Counted from the first letter of the stretch, positions 46,062 to 60,376 are shown. The stretch is DNA of 64,000 bases from Clytia hemisphaerica (GCA_902728285.1 CACVBU010000463.1:248001-312000); one strand, 5' to 3'. Notes: generated by a model from the letters alone, not told the origin. Numbers and translations: made by a program.

Positions 46062-47885
46062 GTAAGTTATTTTGTTTCTTCTTCTTTATATACTACGGCT
46101 TTTTAATGTCAGTTTTAATGTCAGCTTCGACATCTCTACGGTAGAAAATATTTGAATATGGGTTTTTTGGATAGTCTGTAACATTATGATTGCCACATTG
46201 GTATAAAAACATTTAATGATCGCTTTCAAGGCATAAAATCTATGAGTCAAGAAAATGAGAGATATGAAAGCATCGCTTGAATTGCAAGAATGGTTCCTTG
46301 ATTCATAAAAATGACTTTGTCGGCGGGATGGGGGAAATTTTCCTTGAAGAACTTTCCAAAATGAAAAAGAAATTTTGTACATTAATGGAAACGAATTCTG
46401 ATATTTTTTAATCACAATAATTGATCAAACGGCCAAATGATTAAGTTAAGTCCTCATAAATCGAGCATCGACCGATTGACTCATGACTGATTCGAAAAAA
46501 GAAATCTCCCTCAATTTTACTTTCGCAAATAAGGCACATTCATAAAAATCGGGAAAGATTGTGTTTCCGAATGTGCCTACATAATTTACACGTATACATT
46601 GAGTGAATATGAATACCTCAAATATTGAAAGAGTGTTGGTTTTGAGACTATAAAGGTACTGTTTGGGGGGGGGGTATTCAGTCTAAAAAAGGGTTTGTGT
46701 GGATCTTGCAGGTCGGTGCGCAGTTCCTCTAAAGGGCTATTTAGACTACACAATATATTGGCTTACAATATTCGACAATATGGTTTGTTGAACTTAATGT
46801 ACGAACTAAACAACAGTAACTCTATTATAACAATGAGTTTTCTTTCTGTAGACAATCCCCTCTATTTCAGAGGGAGGGGTACGTTAGGTCACGATCATTT
46901 TTGACTGGATACCGCTAGTAGCACCCTCGGATTGAACCTATTGTTGAAATTTCCCAAGCGATTTTCAGGAGTGGTCTTTAGACGCCTTTTTAAGGGCCAG
47001 TAAACGACTTAATAAACAATGACTATTAATAGCGGACTTTTTGCAGCGTCCGTTTTAACAATTGGACGGCTGGTCTCAAACCGGACTCGAATAACCGGTC
47101 GACATCCTTTTCTAAAAAACAATTTTGTTGATATACTCGTTATTAAAAAACACAATCGAACCAGGAAATGGAAAGCAGCCAGGGTCTGTGGAAATCAAAA
47201 TTTGCTCTGAAGGCCGATCTAAATACCAGTCTGGTCCGATTAGGAGTCAAATTATGAAAATCGAACTTTTAACTTAAACTCAAACTTATGCAACTATATT
47301 GCAAACGCATTTGCAATATATTGTGAGCGTCATATGGTACTCAAATTGCCTGATATTTAAGCAAATTACAGTCGGGACCACTACATGAAAAAGGCAACTA
47401 TTGCCTTAACAGGAAATATTTTCCAAACGAGAAGGTGGAAAACTTCCCGAAATGGCTAGACTTTCCAAATCGGGAAGTTCAACAGTTTCCCGATCGGGAA
47501 AGTGTCCTCTGAGCACTCTGGAAATGCACGTGGGAAGTTTAAAACTTGTCCCTCTTGCAAAGGAGAGAAAATAAATAATATTCACCAGATAGTTAAGAAA
47601 TCCAACGGGTATTCGCTTCTTAATTCTTCTTACTTCATTCCCAATTAAAAAATTCCCTATTTGGAAACTCGATCAAGAAACAAAAATCTGCTTTGTTTAC
47701 AGAAATTCTGGGACGATGAAAAGTTCTTGACCAAAACGGGAAACAGAAAAGTAATGAAATTTTCAATCTGGAAACAGTTTCCTTTTCAGGTTATTTTCAC
47801 CTTCCCGTTGGGGAAATATTTCCCATTAAGGCAATAGTTGCCTTTTCCGTGTAATGGTACCGACAGAAACTTGATTAATAAAAAT
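46062..47885. repeat. Kinase-unit spacer, first copy
   Basis: No gene is supported. The sequence recurs almost unchanged at 61556-63910, and its left half at 53096-53860. It includes a palindromic region of GGGAAA/TTTCCC boxes around 47390-47860 (fold-back of AAGGCAACTATTGCCTT arms), which resembles a MITE carried along with the unit. Confidence 0.7.
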
Positions 47886-47915
47886 TGACGTCATTGAAAA
47901 TATTTTTTGACGTCA
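47886..47915 (+). promoter_or_regulatory. Paired TGACGTCA boxes upstream of kinase copy D
   Basis: Boxes at 47886-47893 and 47908-47915, 22 bp apart, end 163 bp before the ATG at 48078. Confidence 0.65.
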
Positions 47916-48077
47916 AATAAAATACTTGCAGATAACTGTTTTCAAAAAACTTTTATGTTTCATTCTTCGAACCCACCTTCTTGCCTAGACTTGAAGGATT
48001 TGTATCTGCTCATTTTCGAGAAGATAGTTGAATAAAATTGTAAAAATTTCATAAATTGAAACGTATGAATCTTCAAT

Positions 48078-51000
48078 ATGGTAGCTCTTACTATAGTAGA
48101 AGATTGTCTTTTGAATGGATTTGTTCTAGGACGGAGCCTAGGCGAGGGAGGCTTTGGCATGGTTAAACAAGCAAAATACGCTAAGTTTGATCTCCCAAAC
48201 GATCCTCTCGCCAAAAGGCTTCGATCCTTAGGACACAGCGACCAAGTAAGTTGTACTGCGGCTTATTCCTGAATGTTTGGCGATTCTGTTTCCATAATTA
48301 AGTTTCAAATTGATTTTTCCAAAAAAGGCTTTATTTTGTTGACCAGCTCATTCTCGCTAAGTATTCATCAAAGAGAAAAACTGAAACCACAAACCTCCTT
48401 GCGGCCTAGGAATGGATGATAGTATGGAATCAAAATTGCTGAAAATATAATACTTTTCTCTCTTTTTCAATTGCAGGTCGCCATTAAGATCATGCCGAAG
48501 TCTATCGGAATGGTTACAATCAAAACCGAACTGAATTGCATGATCAGTCTTTCAGGTTCTTCCAACGTTGTAAGTATTTCCTCTTTCGAATAAAAATGTT
48601 TCAACGGAGTAGAAGGAAGTTTTGGAGCATCTTGGGGAAGGGAGGGGTTAAGAATTATATGTAAACAGAAATGAGTAGCACCACGACCATAAACCTGAAA
48701 AATGCCTCCAAAACACCTAAATTATGAATTCTTATAGTTTCAATACTACATTACGAAATTCCAATTTCTTTGGAAAATTATAAGGAAATCAAAACGTATT
48801 TTTACAGGTTCAACTCCTCAAGTTCTTCCAAGGAAAAGAACACGTATATTTTGTTATGGAGTTTTGCAGCGTTGGAGACCTGGCACATTTCGTGTTCAAA
48901 AACAAAAATATTGACAACATGAAATTCTTTAAAGAGATTGTTCTTGGTGTGCAGCAATGCCACCAAAAAAACATTGCTCATCGGTAAGATCTTTTTGATT
49001 TGATCAATTACAAATTTACCAGTTTATATAAGTAGAAAGGTTACATATAGACCAGCCCAAGCCCTTGAATAAGAATTTTTGAAATCATATTGGAGATAAA
49101 AATTCGATGAAAACTTGTTAAAAATCAAGAAACATTTTGAAAATGACTTCCAAGATGTTTTCCTCAAACACACTTGTCACCTAACAAATCTAGTTATGTT
49201 AGGGAAGAAATTTACATTTTACAACCCATAAATAAAGTGATATTTTCTTTTTTTTTCTCGATTTTTCTTTTTACTTAAAGATTTTTGGTTACTTTTGTTT
49301 TTTCAGCGATCTGAAACTGCAAAATGTTTTGATCGATCAAAACGGTACTGTCAAAATTGCTGGTAAGTTTTAAACCAAGATTTTTAAGCGTTTACAAAAG
49401 TATAAACGTTTGTAGCATGCCCAAAGCAGGGTTTGCTGGTGTATCCATCTTTAGCAGAAAAATTGTGACTAAGGAAAGATTTAAAGTCTTTATACATGTC
49501 AATGTTTGAGTTTTCTATCAAGTTATATTATGAAGCTAAAAGGCAATACAGCATTCATTTGATTAATCAATTTTGCCATTACGATATATTTGTTCATCTA
49601 TGACCCCCAATTTTCCTTCAATTTCAGATTTTGGTCTTGGATTTATCCTTTCCGAACCAGGACAGTTATGCGATGAATACTGTGGTACACCAGGTTACAC
49701 AGCCCCAGAAGTTGACCGTGGCTATCAGCTTTTAAGTTACGATCCGTATTGTGGCTTTAAAGCTGATATTTACAGTCTGTAAGTTGATTTTTTTATCTCA
49801 ATTATTTTCACAACTTCTGAAAAACTTCGAACTTTAACTAACAACGCCGTCCTATTATCCACTGAGTCCTATGTGTACTTAAAGATTTCTCGTTGGATGG
49901 TTTGCAGGCTCGATTTCTCATGTTAGTTGAACTCCTCGAGTGGCACAAAAAAGAACGCTCGACTAACTTTTGTAACAAGACAGCTTGAAGGCACCAAGGC
50001 AAAATGGTGTACAGGGACATTAAAGTCCCGAGTCCCTCATTGATACTCTTAAACTAATGTCTATTTTTTTTCTTGTCGGTAGGTCCTATCTGCACTCTGT
50101 ATCATCTAACGATTTCCTTTTTCTTTAACTTTTTAGTGGAGTCATCTTGTACAGGCTATTAACTGGAAAATATCCACAAAAAACGTGGTTTAAAGATTCT
50201 TTTTTCTCTGCAGGTAGGATTTTTGTCCTCGACTTTGTTCTAGTTGAATTTTTATGTAAATTTACATCTTCTCAACAAAAGTCGTTGATCAGCCACGATT
50301 CCCCTCAAATCAAACACTGCCAAAATCTATTTACAGACCTTTTTGTTCGGGTTCCTCTAAATAAAACAATTTCGCATTCTTCACTTTAGAATGCCGAGAC
50401 CTCTTGCTTTCTATGTTGAAATATGAACCACAACATCGTCCATCAATCAACGAAATTGCCAACCACCCTTGGTTTGCATCTCAAGACGAAGAGGTTAATA
50501 AAGAAAGTCAAGAGAACGAAAAACTTCAAATGATTAACAAACTTGTTGAAAAGCTTGATGGTCTAAACGCAAACAGAAAACAACTTGACGAAGCGTTAGT
50601 CCAAGCTAAAAACAAAAACAAGATTTTGAAACAGCAACTCGGCATTGCACAAAAGGTACATTAAAGATTTTCTTTTAAATTAAGTAGATAACGTTTGCTA
50701 GCTCGTCAGTGAATTACAAGCTTTTTCACATCGAGTTGAACCGAACGTGGAGCAATATTGATTACAAAGAAGGGAAGAAATATTTTTTTTGTTTATTCAG
50801 CACAAATTTAACACAATATAACTATAGGAGACACCCGTCTCATATAAAACAAGTGTCTAAAATGAAACGGGAACACTTCTGTAAAATTAAAACCTTTAAG
50901 AAGTATATTTCATTGAAGCTTAATTTTGTCATATTTCATTGAAGCTTAATTTTGTCAAGTAAGCCATGGTCACCTGTCGTTTCTTCTCGTTGGGCCGATG

Positions 51001-51693
51001 AAACGATAACTCGGATACTATGCGAAATTCAAAGGGGAGGCAGATCTAAAATATATATTTCTTGCTCCTTTCTGGCCGATTGAAAATAATTGTATTATTC
51101 TTTTGGCCTTCATTTTAGGATCAAATCCTTCAACACAACGGAAAATCTATCTTGAAACCAAACACGGTAAGCATTATCTTCATAAAAATAATTCGCCTTT
51201 GCCTCGCTGACCCAATGAGAATTTTTTTGACACGTAAGAATGAAAAGAAGGAGGTGAATGAGAAGTAGTTTTTAATCGTGTTCAACTTAAAAGTTGTTTT
51301 AACTCGAGTTTGGGCGAGCGTTAGAAATCTTGTTCCTGCTTAATTCTTTTATATTTTTAACAAAATATTTTAAATGCAGTATCAAACAGATCAGTAAACC
51401 AGATTGATTGCTGACTCAACATTTTAATGATGGTAAATATTTTTATTTATTTTCTGTAGGTTCCAATCAACAACATCAAAGTCATCAAAGATGAAAAACG
51501 TGTGATGATTGAAAACTTGATTAAAAAAATTTACAACATCAAGAATGTCATCAAGAACAAAAACCGAATGCTGGTTGAGTTAAAGAACGAAAATACCAAA
51601 CTTGCGCAAGACATCGAGAAAATCACATGCGTTACTAACAACTCACGATTTCCTAATGGACACCATTTCCAGCCCCAAGAATTCTGGGAATGA
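48078..51693 (+). CDS. Serine/threonine protein kinase with C-terminal coiled coil (copy D)
   Basis: Nine exons: 48078-48245, 48477-48569, 48808-48983, 49307-49362, 49628-49778, 50137-50213, 50390-50655, 51119-51166, 51460-51693, giving 422 residues. Kinase landmarks: GEGGFG (exon 1), VAIK (exon 2), MEFCSVGDL hinge (exon 3), HRDLKLQN (exons 3-4), DFG and CGTPGYTAPE (exon 5), HRPSINEIANHPWF (exon 7). All catalytic positions are intact. The C-terminal third (exons 7-9) is coiled coil, ending in PNGHHFQPQEFWE, shared by all copies. Exon lengths equal those of copy A except the last. The start is the ATG that opens the conserved first exon, downstream of the paired boxes. Intron sequence is also very close to copy F, so the duplication is recent. 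Confidence 0.92.
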
Positions 51694-52741
51694 ATCAATC
51701 AAAAACATTTTTGTTAGTTTTGTAAATAGTATATAATCAAAAGAACTTTATAAAATCATGGTATTAAAAATCAAAATCAAATACAAACAAAACTCTTTAA
51801 AAACCCAAGAACAATAATGCCGTGTTTTTACTTCCCTCGTTCTAGCACATGATAAGGCATTACCCAAAGACGTAGAGCCGATATTAATAAAATATGATGA
51901 AAAACTATAACAATAACACCTTTTTGCATCATGCCAACCGAAACATTTTGCGTGGGTTCTTCTTCGTATCGTAAAAAGTAAACACCTCTTACAAAGTAAA
52001 CAGGCTCAAAATAAGAAAAATACCAAACCTATTCTGCACCGTAACGCATTTTGCTCGATAACACCACTGCTTTTAGTTTGAAAAGATCGGGATTAGTAGA
52101 ATCCCTCTAACGGGCACCACAGGTAATTTTTTCACTATCGGATAAAATATTCACCATACTAGAATGTTGAACTTAACCAAGTGGAGAATATTAAAACGAA
52201 CTATCCAAACCAATCGGGGCAGTTTAATCTGCGCATTTAACTTCTAGACAGAAAATCTTCATAAAAAGTAGTTGATTAGGATCGGGCTGTCCAGAAAACC
52301 AATTAATTAACTAACAGACCAATTAATGAGTCCCCCCTGCGGACCTTCAGTTTACACAATCACGCAATTTTTTCCCAAATTCACGCATTCACGCAATGTT
52401 TTTTCGCAATTACCAAAATTTTTGTTCGCGCAAAGTTTTTCAATTCAAGCATTCACGCAATTTTTTTTTAATTTTCACGCATTCGCGCAAGTGAAAAAGC
52501 CCATTCACGAATTCAAGCAAACTGCCGGGGGTTCCCAATAACCAACGGATCTCATATCAGAAATTATTGCATTCAGAAAACTTCACACGCCATTTTCAGA
52601 TACTGTGGAATTGCCTTTTCTACTGAATTTACTCTGAGAATTCGTGATAATCTAAGTACCTTAAGTTTCATCATAGTGTTTATTATTTAATGGGTCACTA
52701 AAAACGTACAAAAATGGTATAGATAATTGATTTCGGAAAAT
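51694..52741. repeat. Downstream spacer of kinase unit 1
   Basis: 3' flank of kinase D, repeated with few changes at 59306-60376. It contains the inverted form of the GCGTGAATG repeat (about 52326-52540). No gene was seen. Confidence 0.65.
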
Positions 52742-52774
52742 TGACGTCACTCATTGAAAAAATTATTGACGTCA
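52742..52774 (+). promoter_or_regulatory. Paired TGACGTCA boxes upstream of type-2 exon E
   Basis: Boxes at 52742-52749 and 52767-52774 end 157 bp before the ATG at 52931. Confidence 0.65.
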
Positions 52775-52930
52775 AATATAAAAAAGTTGATATAAAACGA
52801 CTATTTTCTGCAGAAAAAAAGTTATCGTTTCGACCCACCTTTGAGAATAGACGCTCGAAGGATTATTCTCGTTATTTTATGAGAATTGTATTATTGAAAC
52901 TTGTTAATTATATTGATATATTGAAGTATT

Positions 52931-53095
52931 ATGATGACTATTGAAGCACAAGAGTGCTTACATTATGGATTTGTTCTGGGACGGAGTCTTGGTGAGGGAG
53001 GCTTCGGACAAGTGAAACAGGCGTCGTACGCTAGATTCGACTGCCCGAGTGACTCTCTTGCCAAAAGGCTCCGTTCCTTGGGACATAGCGACCAA
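52931..53095 (+). CDS. Type-2 kinase first exon (copy E)
   Basis: Fifty-five codons, open, with a perfect GTAAGT donor. The only clear change from copy C in the middle is PSDS for PNDS, and the end reads SLGHSDQ. No VAIK exon lies before the type-1 exon of copy F at 55726. Confidence 0.6.
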
Positions 53096-55528
53096 GTAAG
53101 TTATTTTGTTTCTTCTTCTTTAAATACTACGGCTTTATAATGTCAGTTTTAATGTCAGGTGCGACATCTCTACGGTAGAAAGGGGTTTTTTGAATATAGT
53201 CTGTAACATTTTGATTGCCACATTGGTATTCAGACATTTAATGATCGCTTTCAAGGCATAAAAACTGTGAGTCAAGAAAATGATAGATATGAAAGCATCG
53301 CTTGAATTGTAAGAATGGTTTCTTGATTCATAAAAATTACTTTGTCGGCGGGATAGGGAAAATTTTCCTTGAAGAACTTTCCAAAATGAAAAAGAAATTT
53401 TTTTTCATAAGGAAGGTACATTAATTCAAATTTTTTAATTACAATAATTGATCAAACGGCCAAATGATTAAGTTAAGTCCTCATAAATCGAGCATCGACC
53501 GATTGACTCATGACTGATTCGAAAAGAGAAATCTCCCTCAATTTTACTTTCGCAAATAAGGCCCAAATTCACAAAAATCGGGAGAGATTCTATTTTCGAA
53601 TGTGCCTACATAATTTACATGTATACATTGAGTGAATATGAATACCTCGAATATTGAAAGAGTATTGGTTTTGAGACCATAAAGGTACTGTTGGGGGGGG
53701 GGGGTTAGTTAGGCTAGACCATGAAAGTGTGTCTGGTATTAACTGTTGGGGGAGGGGGTATTCAGTCTAAAAAAGGGTTTGTGTGGATCTTGGAGGTCGG
53801 TGCCCAGTTTCTCTAAAGGGCTACTTAGACTACACAATATACCTTATCGGGGAAAAAAATGTCAGAGTTTTATTTAGTCGGTTTTTTTTTTGGTCGGGGA
53901 AGAATTTCGTCACCTAGAAGCATTTTCGTCACTTTCCCCCGGCCAAAATTTCAAATTCGTCACTTTTCCCCGACGAAATTTACAATTTAGTCACTTTCAC
54001 CCAAGTAAATTGTCCAAATTAGCTCGAAAAAAGATCTTGTAATTCGACGCTTAAAGCACTAATTTCGGTTAATAAAGGTGTAAAAAATTTAGATTTTAAT
54101 TTTGGTTGGAGTTTAAAAAATCGGATAAAAGTTTTGGTCGGGGATAAAAAAATCAGGTAAAAGTTTTGGTCGGGTGATAAAATATCGGGGAAAAAATTCG
54201 TCGGGGGAAAGTTTCGTCACCCCCTCAAAATATGGTTTGTGGAGTTCCATATATGTGTAATGTACGAAGTAAACAACAGTAACTCTATTATAACAATGAG
54301 TTTTCTTTCTGTAGACAACCCCCCTCTATTTGGCCATTCCAGAGGAAGGGGTACGTCACGATCATTTTTGACTGGATACCGCCAGTAGAGACTTAGGTGA
54401 ACCATATGATAGCATCCATAGGGGCGATTTCTTGGAATGACCCTATTGTTGGAATTTCCAAAGCAATTTTGAAACCGTCTTTTAAGGGGCGGTAAATGAC
54501 ATTTAAAAGTTTACCAAAAGGCCACTACAAGTCCAATTAGTCTATTTCAACAATTGAACGACCGGTCTAAGACCAGACTCGAATGACCAGTCGACATCCT
54601 TTCAAAACAATTTTGTTGATGTATTCGTTACTAACAAACACTGAAGGACCAGGCAATGTCAAGCAGCCAGGGCCTGTGGAAATCAGAATTTGCTCTGAAG
54701 AACGATCTAAAACAATAAATAAATAATTACTAGACCACTCTTAATACCGGTCTGGTCTGATTAGGAGTGAAATAAAACAAGCGATACTTTTATGGACCTA
54801 CCTGGTTATCAAATTAATCAGTGAACATTGAAACAATGAAATACATAAGACATAACTGGTCAAAATACAAAAAAATAAAGAAAATGAAAGCATATCTATT
54901 GAAAGAAACTATCAACACTATTGAAAAAGATTTTTGAAAAAGTTTACAGAAAACTCAAATCCTTACCCTCCACCGTGACATTTTCATCGTAAAAAAACTA
55001 ATAATAATAATAATAATAATATGGCTAAGAACATTAATGTATTCTTATTAAAAGTGGTTCTTATAGATAAAAATGCGATTTTTGAGCCAAAAATATTTGT
55101 TTGCAAAAATCTGCTTGCGCCATCCTTTAACTATGATTGTACCCTACTTTCATGCTAAAAATCAGAAAAAATTAATGATCCAATTTTTCACAAAGTCCAA
55201 AAAACCCGTTTTTAAGCCGTTTTTTGGCCCAAATTTGCCCAAAAATTTTTTTTTTTTGAAAATCGGGCTCCGTCACATTCGAGGGTTTATGGTCATGCAC
55301 CTTTGTGCCAAAAATCAGAAAAAACTAATGAGCCAATCTCGAGAAAAGCTGGTAACTAACACACTAACTAACTAACGAACGAACATGGGTTAATTTATAG
55401 GACCTCCACCCCACCGGGGTAGGTCCAAAAATCGAACTTGCAACTTATTGCAGACGCCTTTGTGAGCATATGCCAGTACTCACACATATATCGCCTGACA
55501 TTAAGCAAATTACTTGATTAATAAAAAT
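53096..55528. repeat. Kinase-unit spacer, second copy, with two insertions
   Basis: The left part matches the other spacers. At about 53843-54225 a block rich in TCGGGGAAAA and TTTCGTCAC motifs replaces the expected sequence, and 54788-55430 is a MITE with TTTTATGGACC ends. No gene was seen. Confidence 0.6.
54788..55430. mobile_element. MITE with TTTTATGGACCTACC termini, second copy
   Basis: The right end GGTAGGTCCAAAA is the inverse of the left. The interior has two AAAATCAGAAAAA blocks and ACTAACGAACGAAC; an (AAT)n tract lies at about 54999-55020. It is related to 35818-36188. Confidence 0.6.
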
Positions 55529-55560
55529 CGACGTCACTGAAAATATATTATTTGACGTCA
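55529..55560 (+). promoter_or_regulatory. Paired CRE-like boxes upstream of kinase copy F
   Basis: The distal box is CGACGTCA (one change, 55529-55536) and the proximal box is a perfect TGACGTCA (55553-55560), ending 165 bp before the ATG at 55726. Confidence 0.6.
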
Positions 55561-55725
55561 AATAAAAAAATTGATTGATAGATAACTGATTTCAAAAAAA
55601 ATTATTTTCATTCTTCGAACCCACCTTCTTGCTTAGACTTGAAGGATTTGTGTCTGCTCATTTTCGAGAAGATAGTTGAATATAATTGTAAAAATTTCAT
55701 ATATTGAAACGTTGGAATCTTCATC

Positions 55726-58700
55726 ATGGTAGCTCTTACTATAGTAGAAGATTGTCTATTGAATGGATTTGTTCTAGGACGGAGCCTAGGCGAGGGAGGC
55801 TTTGGCATGGTTAAACAAGCAAAATACGCTAAGTTTGATCTCCCAAACGATCCTCTCGCCAAAAGGCTCCGATCCTTAGGACACAGCGACCAAGTAAGTT
55901 GTCCTGCGGCTTATTCCTGAATGTTTGGCGATTCTGTTTCCATAATTAATTTTTGAATTGATTTTCAAAAAAACTCTTTATTTTGTTGATTAGCTCATTC
56001 TCTCTAAGTATTCATCAAAGAGAAAAACTGAAACCACAAACCTCCTTTCGGCATAGGGATGGATGATGGTATGAAATCAAAATTGTTGAAAATATAATAC
56101 TTTTCTCTCTTATTCAATTGCAGGTCGCCATTAAGATCATGCCGAAGTCTATCGGAATGGTTACAATCAAAACCGAACTGAATTGCATGATCAGCCTTTC
56201 AGGTTCTTCCAACGTTGTAAGTATTTCCTCTTTCGAGTATAAATGTTTCAACGGAATAGAAGGAAGTTTTGGAGCATCTTGGGGAAGGGAGGGGTTAAGA
56301 ATTATATGTAAACAGAAATGAGTAGCTCCATGACCATAAACCTGAAAAATGCCTACACAACACCTAAATTATAAATTCTTATAGTTTCAATACTACATTA
56401 CGAAATTCCAATTTCTTTGGAAAATTATAAGGAAATCAAAACGTATTTTTACAGGTTCAACTCCTCAAGTTCTTCCAAGGAAAAGAACACGTATATTTTG
56501 TTATGGAGTTTTGCAGCGTTGGAGACCTGGCACATTTCGTGTTCAAAAACAAAAATATTGACAACATGAAATTCTTTAAAGAGATTGTTCTTGGTGTGCA
56601 GCAATGCCACCAAAAAAACATTGCTCATCGGTAAGATCTTTTTGTTTCAATACAAATTTGTTTTGCTAGGCGAAATGAGCACCAGGTTTATATAAGTAGA
56701 AAGGTTACATATAGACCAGCCCAACCCCTTGGATAAGAATTTTTGAAATCATATTGAAGATAAAAATTCGATGAAAACTTGTTAAAAATCAAGAAACATT
56801 TTGAAAATGACTTCCAAGATGTTTTCCTCAAACACACTTGTCACCTAACAAATCTAGTTATGTTAGGGAAGAAATTTACATTTTACAACCCATAAATAAA
56901 GTGATATTTTCTTTTTACTTAAAGATTTTTGGTTACTTTTGTTTTTTCAGCGATCTGAAACTGCAAAATGTTTTGATCGATCAAAACGGTACTGTCAAGA
57001 TTGCTGGTAAGTTTTACAACAAGATTTGTTACCAAAAGTATAAATGTTTGTAGCATGCCCAAAGCAGGGTTTGCTGGTGTATCCATCTTTAGCAGAAAAA
57101 TTGTGACTAAGGAAAGATTTAAAGTCTTTATACATGTCAATGTTTGAGTTTTCTATCAAGTTATATTATGAAGCTAAAAGGCAATACAGCATTCATTTGA
57201 TTAATCAATTTTGCCATTACGATATATTTGTTCATCTATGACCCCCAATTTTCCTTCAATTTCAGATTTTGGTCTTGGATTTATCCTTTCCGAACCAGGA
57301 CAGTTATGCGATGAATACTGTGGTACACCAGGTTACACAGCCCCAGAAGTTGACCGTGGCTATCAGCTTTTAAGTTACGATCCGTATTGTGGCTTTAAAG
57401 CTGATATTTACAGTCTGTAAGTCGATTTTTTTATCTCAATTATTTTCACAACTTCTGAAAAACTTCGAACTTTAACTAACAACGCCGTCCTATTATCCAC
57501 TGAGTCCTATGTGTACTTAAAGATTTCTCGTTGGATGGTTTGCAGGCTCGATTTCTCATGTTAGTTGAACTCCTCGAGTGGCACAAAAAAGAACGCTCGA
57601 CTAACTTTTGTAACAAGACATCTTGAAGGCACCAAGGCAAAATGGTGTACAGGGACATTAAAGTCCTGAGTCCCTCATTGATACTCTTAAACTAATGTCT
57701 ATTTTTTTTCTTGTCGGTAGGTCCTATCTGCACTCTGTATCATCTAATGATTTCCTTTTTCTTTTACTTTTTAGTGGAGTCATCTTGTACAGGCTATTAA
57801 CTGGAAAATATCCACAAAAAACATGGTTTAAAGATTCTTCTTTATCTGCAGGTAGGATTTTTGTCCTCGACTTTGTTCTAGTTGAATTTTTATGTAAATT
57901 TACATCTTCTCAACAAAAGTCGTTGATCAGGCACGATTACCCTCAAATCAAACACTGCCAAAATCTATTTACAGACCCTTTTGTTCGGTTTCCTCTAAAT
58001 AAAACAATTTTGCATTCTTCACTTCAGAATGCAGAGACCTCTTGCTTTCTATGTTGAAATATGAACCACAACATCGTCCATCAATCAACGAAATTGCCAA
58101 CCACCCTTGGTTTGCATCTCAAGACGAAGAGGCTAACAAAGAAAGTCAAGAGAACGAAAAGCTTCTAATGATCAACAAACTTGTTGGAAAGCTTGATGGT
58201 CTAAACGCAAACAAAAAACAACTTGACAAAGCGTTGGTCCTAGCCAAAAACAAAAACAAGATTTTGAAACAGCAACTCGGCATTGCACAAAAGGTATATT
58301 AAAGTTTTTCTTTTAAATTAAGTAGATAACGTTTGCGAACTCGTCAGTGAATTACAAGCTTTTTCACATCGAGTTGACAGGAACGTGGAGCAATATTGAT
58401 CACAAAGAAGGGAAGAAATATTTTTTTTGTTTATTCAGCACAAATTGAACACAATATAACTATAGGAGACACCTGCCTCATATAAAACAAGTGTCTAAAA
58501 TGAAACGGGAACACTTCTGTAAAATTAAAACCTTTAAGAAGTATATTTTATTGAAGCTTAATTTTGTCAAGTAAGCCATGGTCACCTATCGTTTCTTCTC
58601 GTTGGGCCGATGAAACGATAACTCGGATACTATGCTAAATTCAAAGGGGAGGCAGAGCTAATATATATATTTCTTGCTCCTTTCTGGCTGATTGAAAATA

Positions 58701-59305
58701 ATTGTATTATTCTTTTGGTCTTCATTTTAGGATCATATCCTTCAACACAACGGAAAATCTATCTTGAAACCAAACACGGTAAGCATTATCTTCATAAAAA
58801 TAATTCGCCTTTGCCTCGCTGACCCAAGGAGAATTTTTTTGACACGTAAGAATGAAAAGAAGGAGGTGAATGAGAAATAGTTTTTAATCGTGTTCAAGTT
58901 AAAATTTGTTTTAACTCGAGTTTGGGTGAGAGTTAGAAATCTTGTTCCTGCTTGATTCTTTTATATTTTCAACAAAATATTCTAAATGCAGTATCAAACA
59001 GACCAGTAAACCAAGTTGGTTGCTGACTCGAGTTCGCAATGATGGTAAATATTTTTATTTATTTTCTGTAGGTTCCAATCAACAACATCAAAGTCATCAA
59101 AGATGAAAAACGTGTTATGATTGAAAACTTGATTAAAAAAATTTACAACATCAAGAATGTCATCAAGAACAAAAAACGAATGCTGGTTGAGTTAAAGAAC
59201 GAAAATACCAAACTTGCGCAAGACGCTGAAAAAATCACATTTGTTGCTAACAGCTCACGATTTCCTAATGGACACCATTTCCAGCCCCAAGAATTCTGGG
59301 AATGA
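55726..59305 (+). CDS. Serine/threonine protein kinase with C-terminal coiled coil (copy F)
   Basis: Nine exons: 55726-55893, 56124-56216, 56455-56630, 56951-57006, 57266-57416, 57775-57851, 58028-58293, 58731-58778, 59072-59305, giving 422 residues. Exon sizes are identical to copy D. The kinase domain is nearly identical to D (for example VAIK, HRDLKLQN, DFGLGFILSEPG and GTPGYTAPE are unchanged). Most differences fall in the coiled-coil part, such as LVGKLDG for LVEKLDG, LDKALVLAK for LDEALVQAK and DHILQ for DQILQ. All splice sites are intact. The change pattern suggests a conserved catalytic domain and a looser tail. Confidence 0.92.
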
Positions 59306-60376
59306 ATCAATCAAAAACATTTTTGTTAGTTTTGTAAATAGTATATAATTAAAAGAACTTTATAAAATCATGGTATTAAAAATCAAAATCAAATACAAAC
59401 AAAACTCTTTAAAAACCCAAGAACAATAATGCCGTGTTTTTACTTCCCTCGTTCTAGCACATGATAAAGCATTACCCGAAGACGTAGAACCGATATTAAT
59501 AAAATATGATGAAAAACGATAAAGATAACACCTTTTTGCATCACGCCAACCGAAACATTTTGCGTGGGTTCTTCTTCGTATCGTAAAAAGTAAACACCTC
59601 TTACAAAGTAAACATGCTCAAAATAAGAAAAATGCCAAACCTATTCTGCACCTTAACGCGTTTTACTCGATAACACCACTGCTTTTAGTTTGAAAAGATC
59701 GGGATTAGTAGAATCCCTCTAACGGGCACCACAGGTAATTTTTTCACTATCGGATAAAATATTCACGATACTAGAAGGTTGAACTTAACCAAGTGGAGAA
59801 TATTAAATCGAACTATAGTTCAAAATTTTCTCTTTTTGTCCAAACCGATCGGGGCAGTTTAATCTGCGCATTGAACTTCTAGACAGAAAATCTTCATAAA
59901 AAGTAGTTGATTAGGATCGGGCTGTCCAGCAAACCAATCAATTATCTAACAGACCAATTAATGAGCCCCCCTGCGGACCTTCAGTTTACACAATCACGCA
60001 ATTTTTTTTCCAAATTCACGCATTCACGCAATGTTTTTTCGCAATTACCACAATTTTTGTTTGCGCAAAGTTTTTCAATTCAAGCATTCACGCAATTATT
60101 TTTTAATTTTCTTGCATTCGCGCAAGTGAAAAAGCCCATTCACGAATTCAAGCAAACTGCCTGGGGTTCCCAATAACCAACGGATCTCATATCAGAAATT
60201 ATTGTATTCAGAAAACTTCACACGCCATTTTCAGATACTGTGGAATTGCCTTTTCTACTGAATTTACTCTGAGAATTCGTGATAATCTAAGTACCTTAAG
60301 TTTCATCATAGTGTTTATTATTTAATGGGTCACTAAAAACGTACAAAAATGGTATAGATAATTGATTTCGGAAAAT
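59306..60376. repeat. Downstream spacer of kinase unit 2
   Basis: Repeat of 51694-52741, including the TTCACGCATTCACGCAA repeat at about 59960-60175. No gene was seen. Confidence 0.65.

Noticed and set aside
46086-46415. Minus-strand open frames of 90-109 codons repeated in the kinase spacers (also 61580-61876, 62192-62464)
   Set aside because: Repeated because the spacer is duplicated; lengths vary, indels break the frame between copies, and no family features are seen.
884-59305. Kinase copies as retrogenes
   Set aside because: All full copies keep the same eight introns, so they arose by DNA-level duplication.
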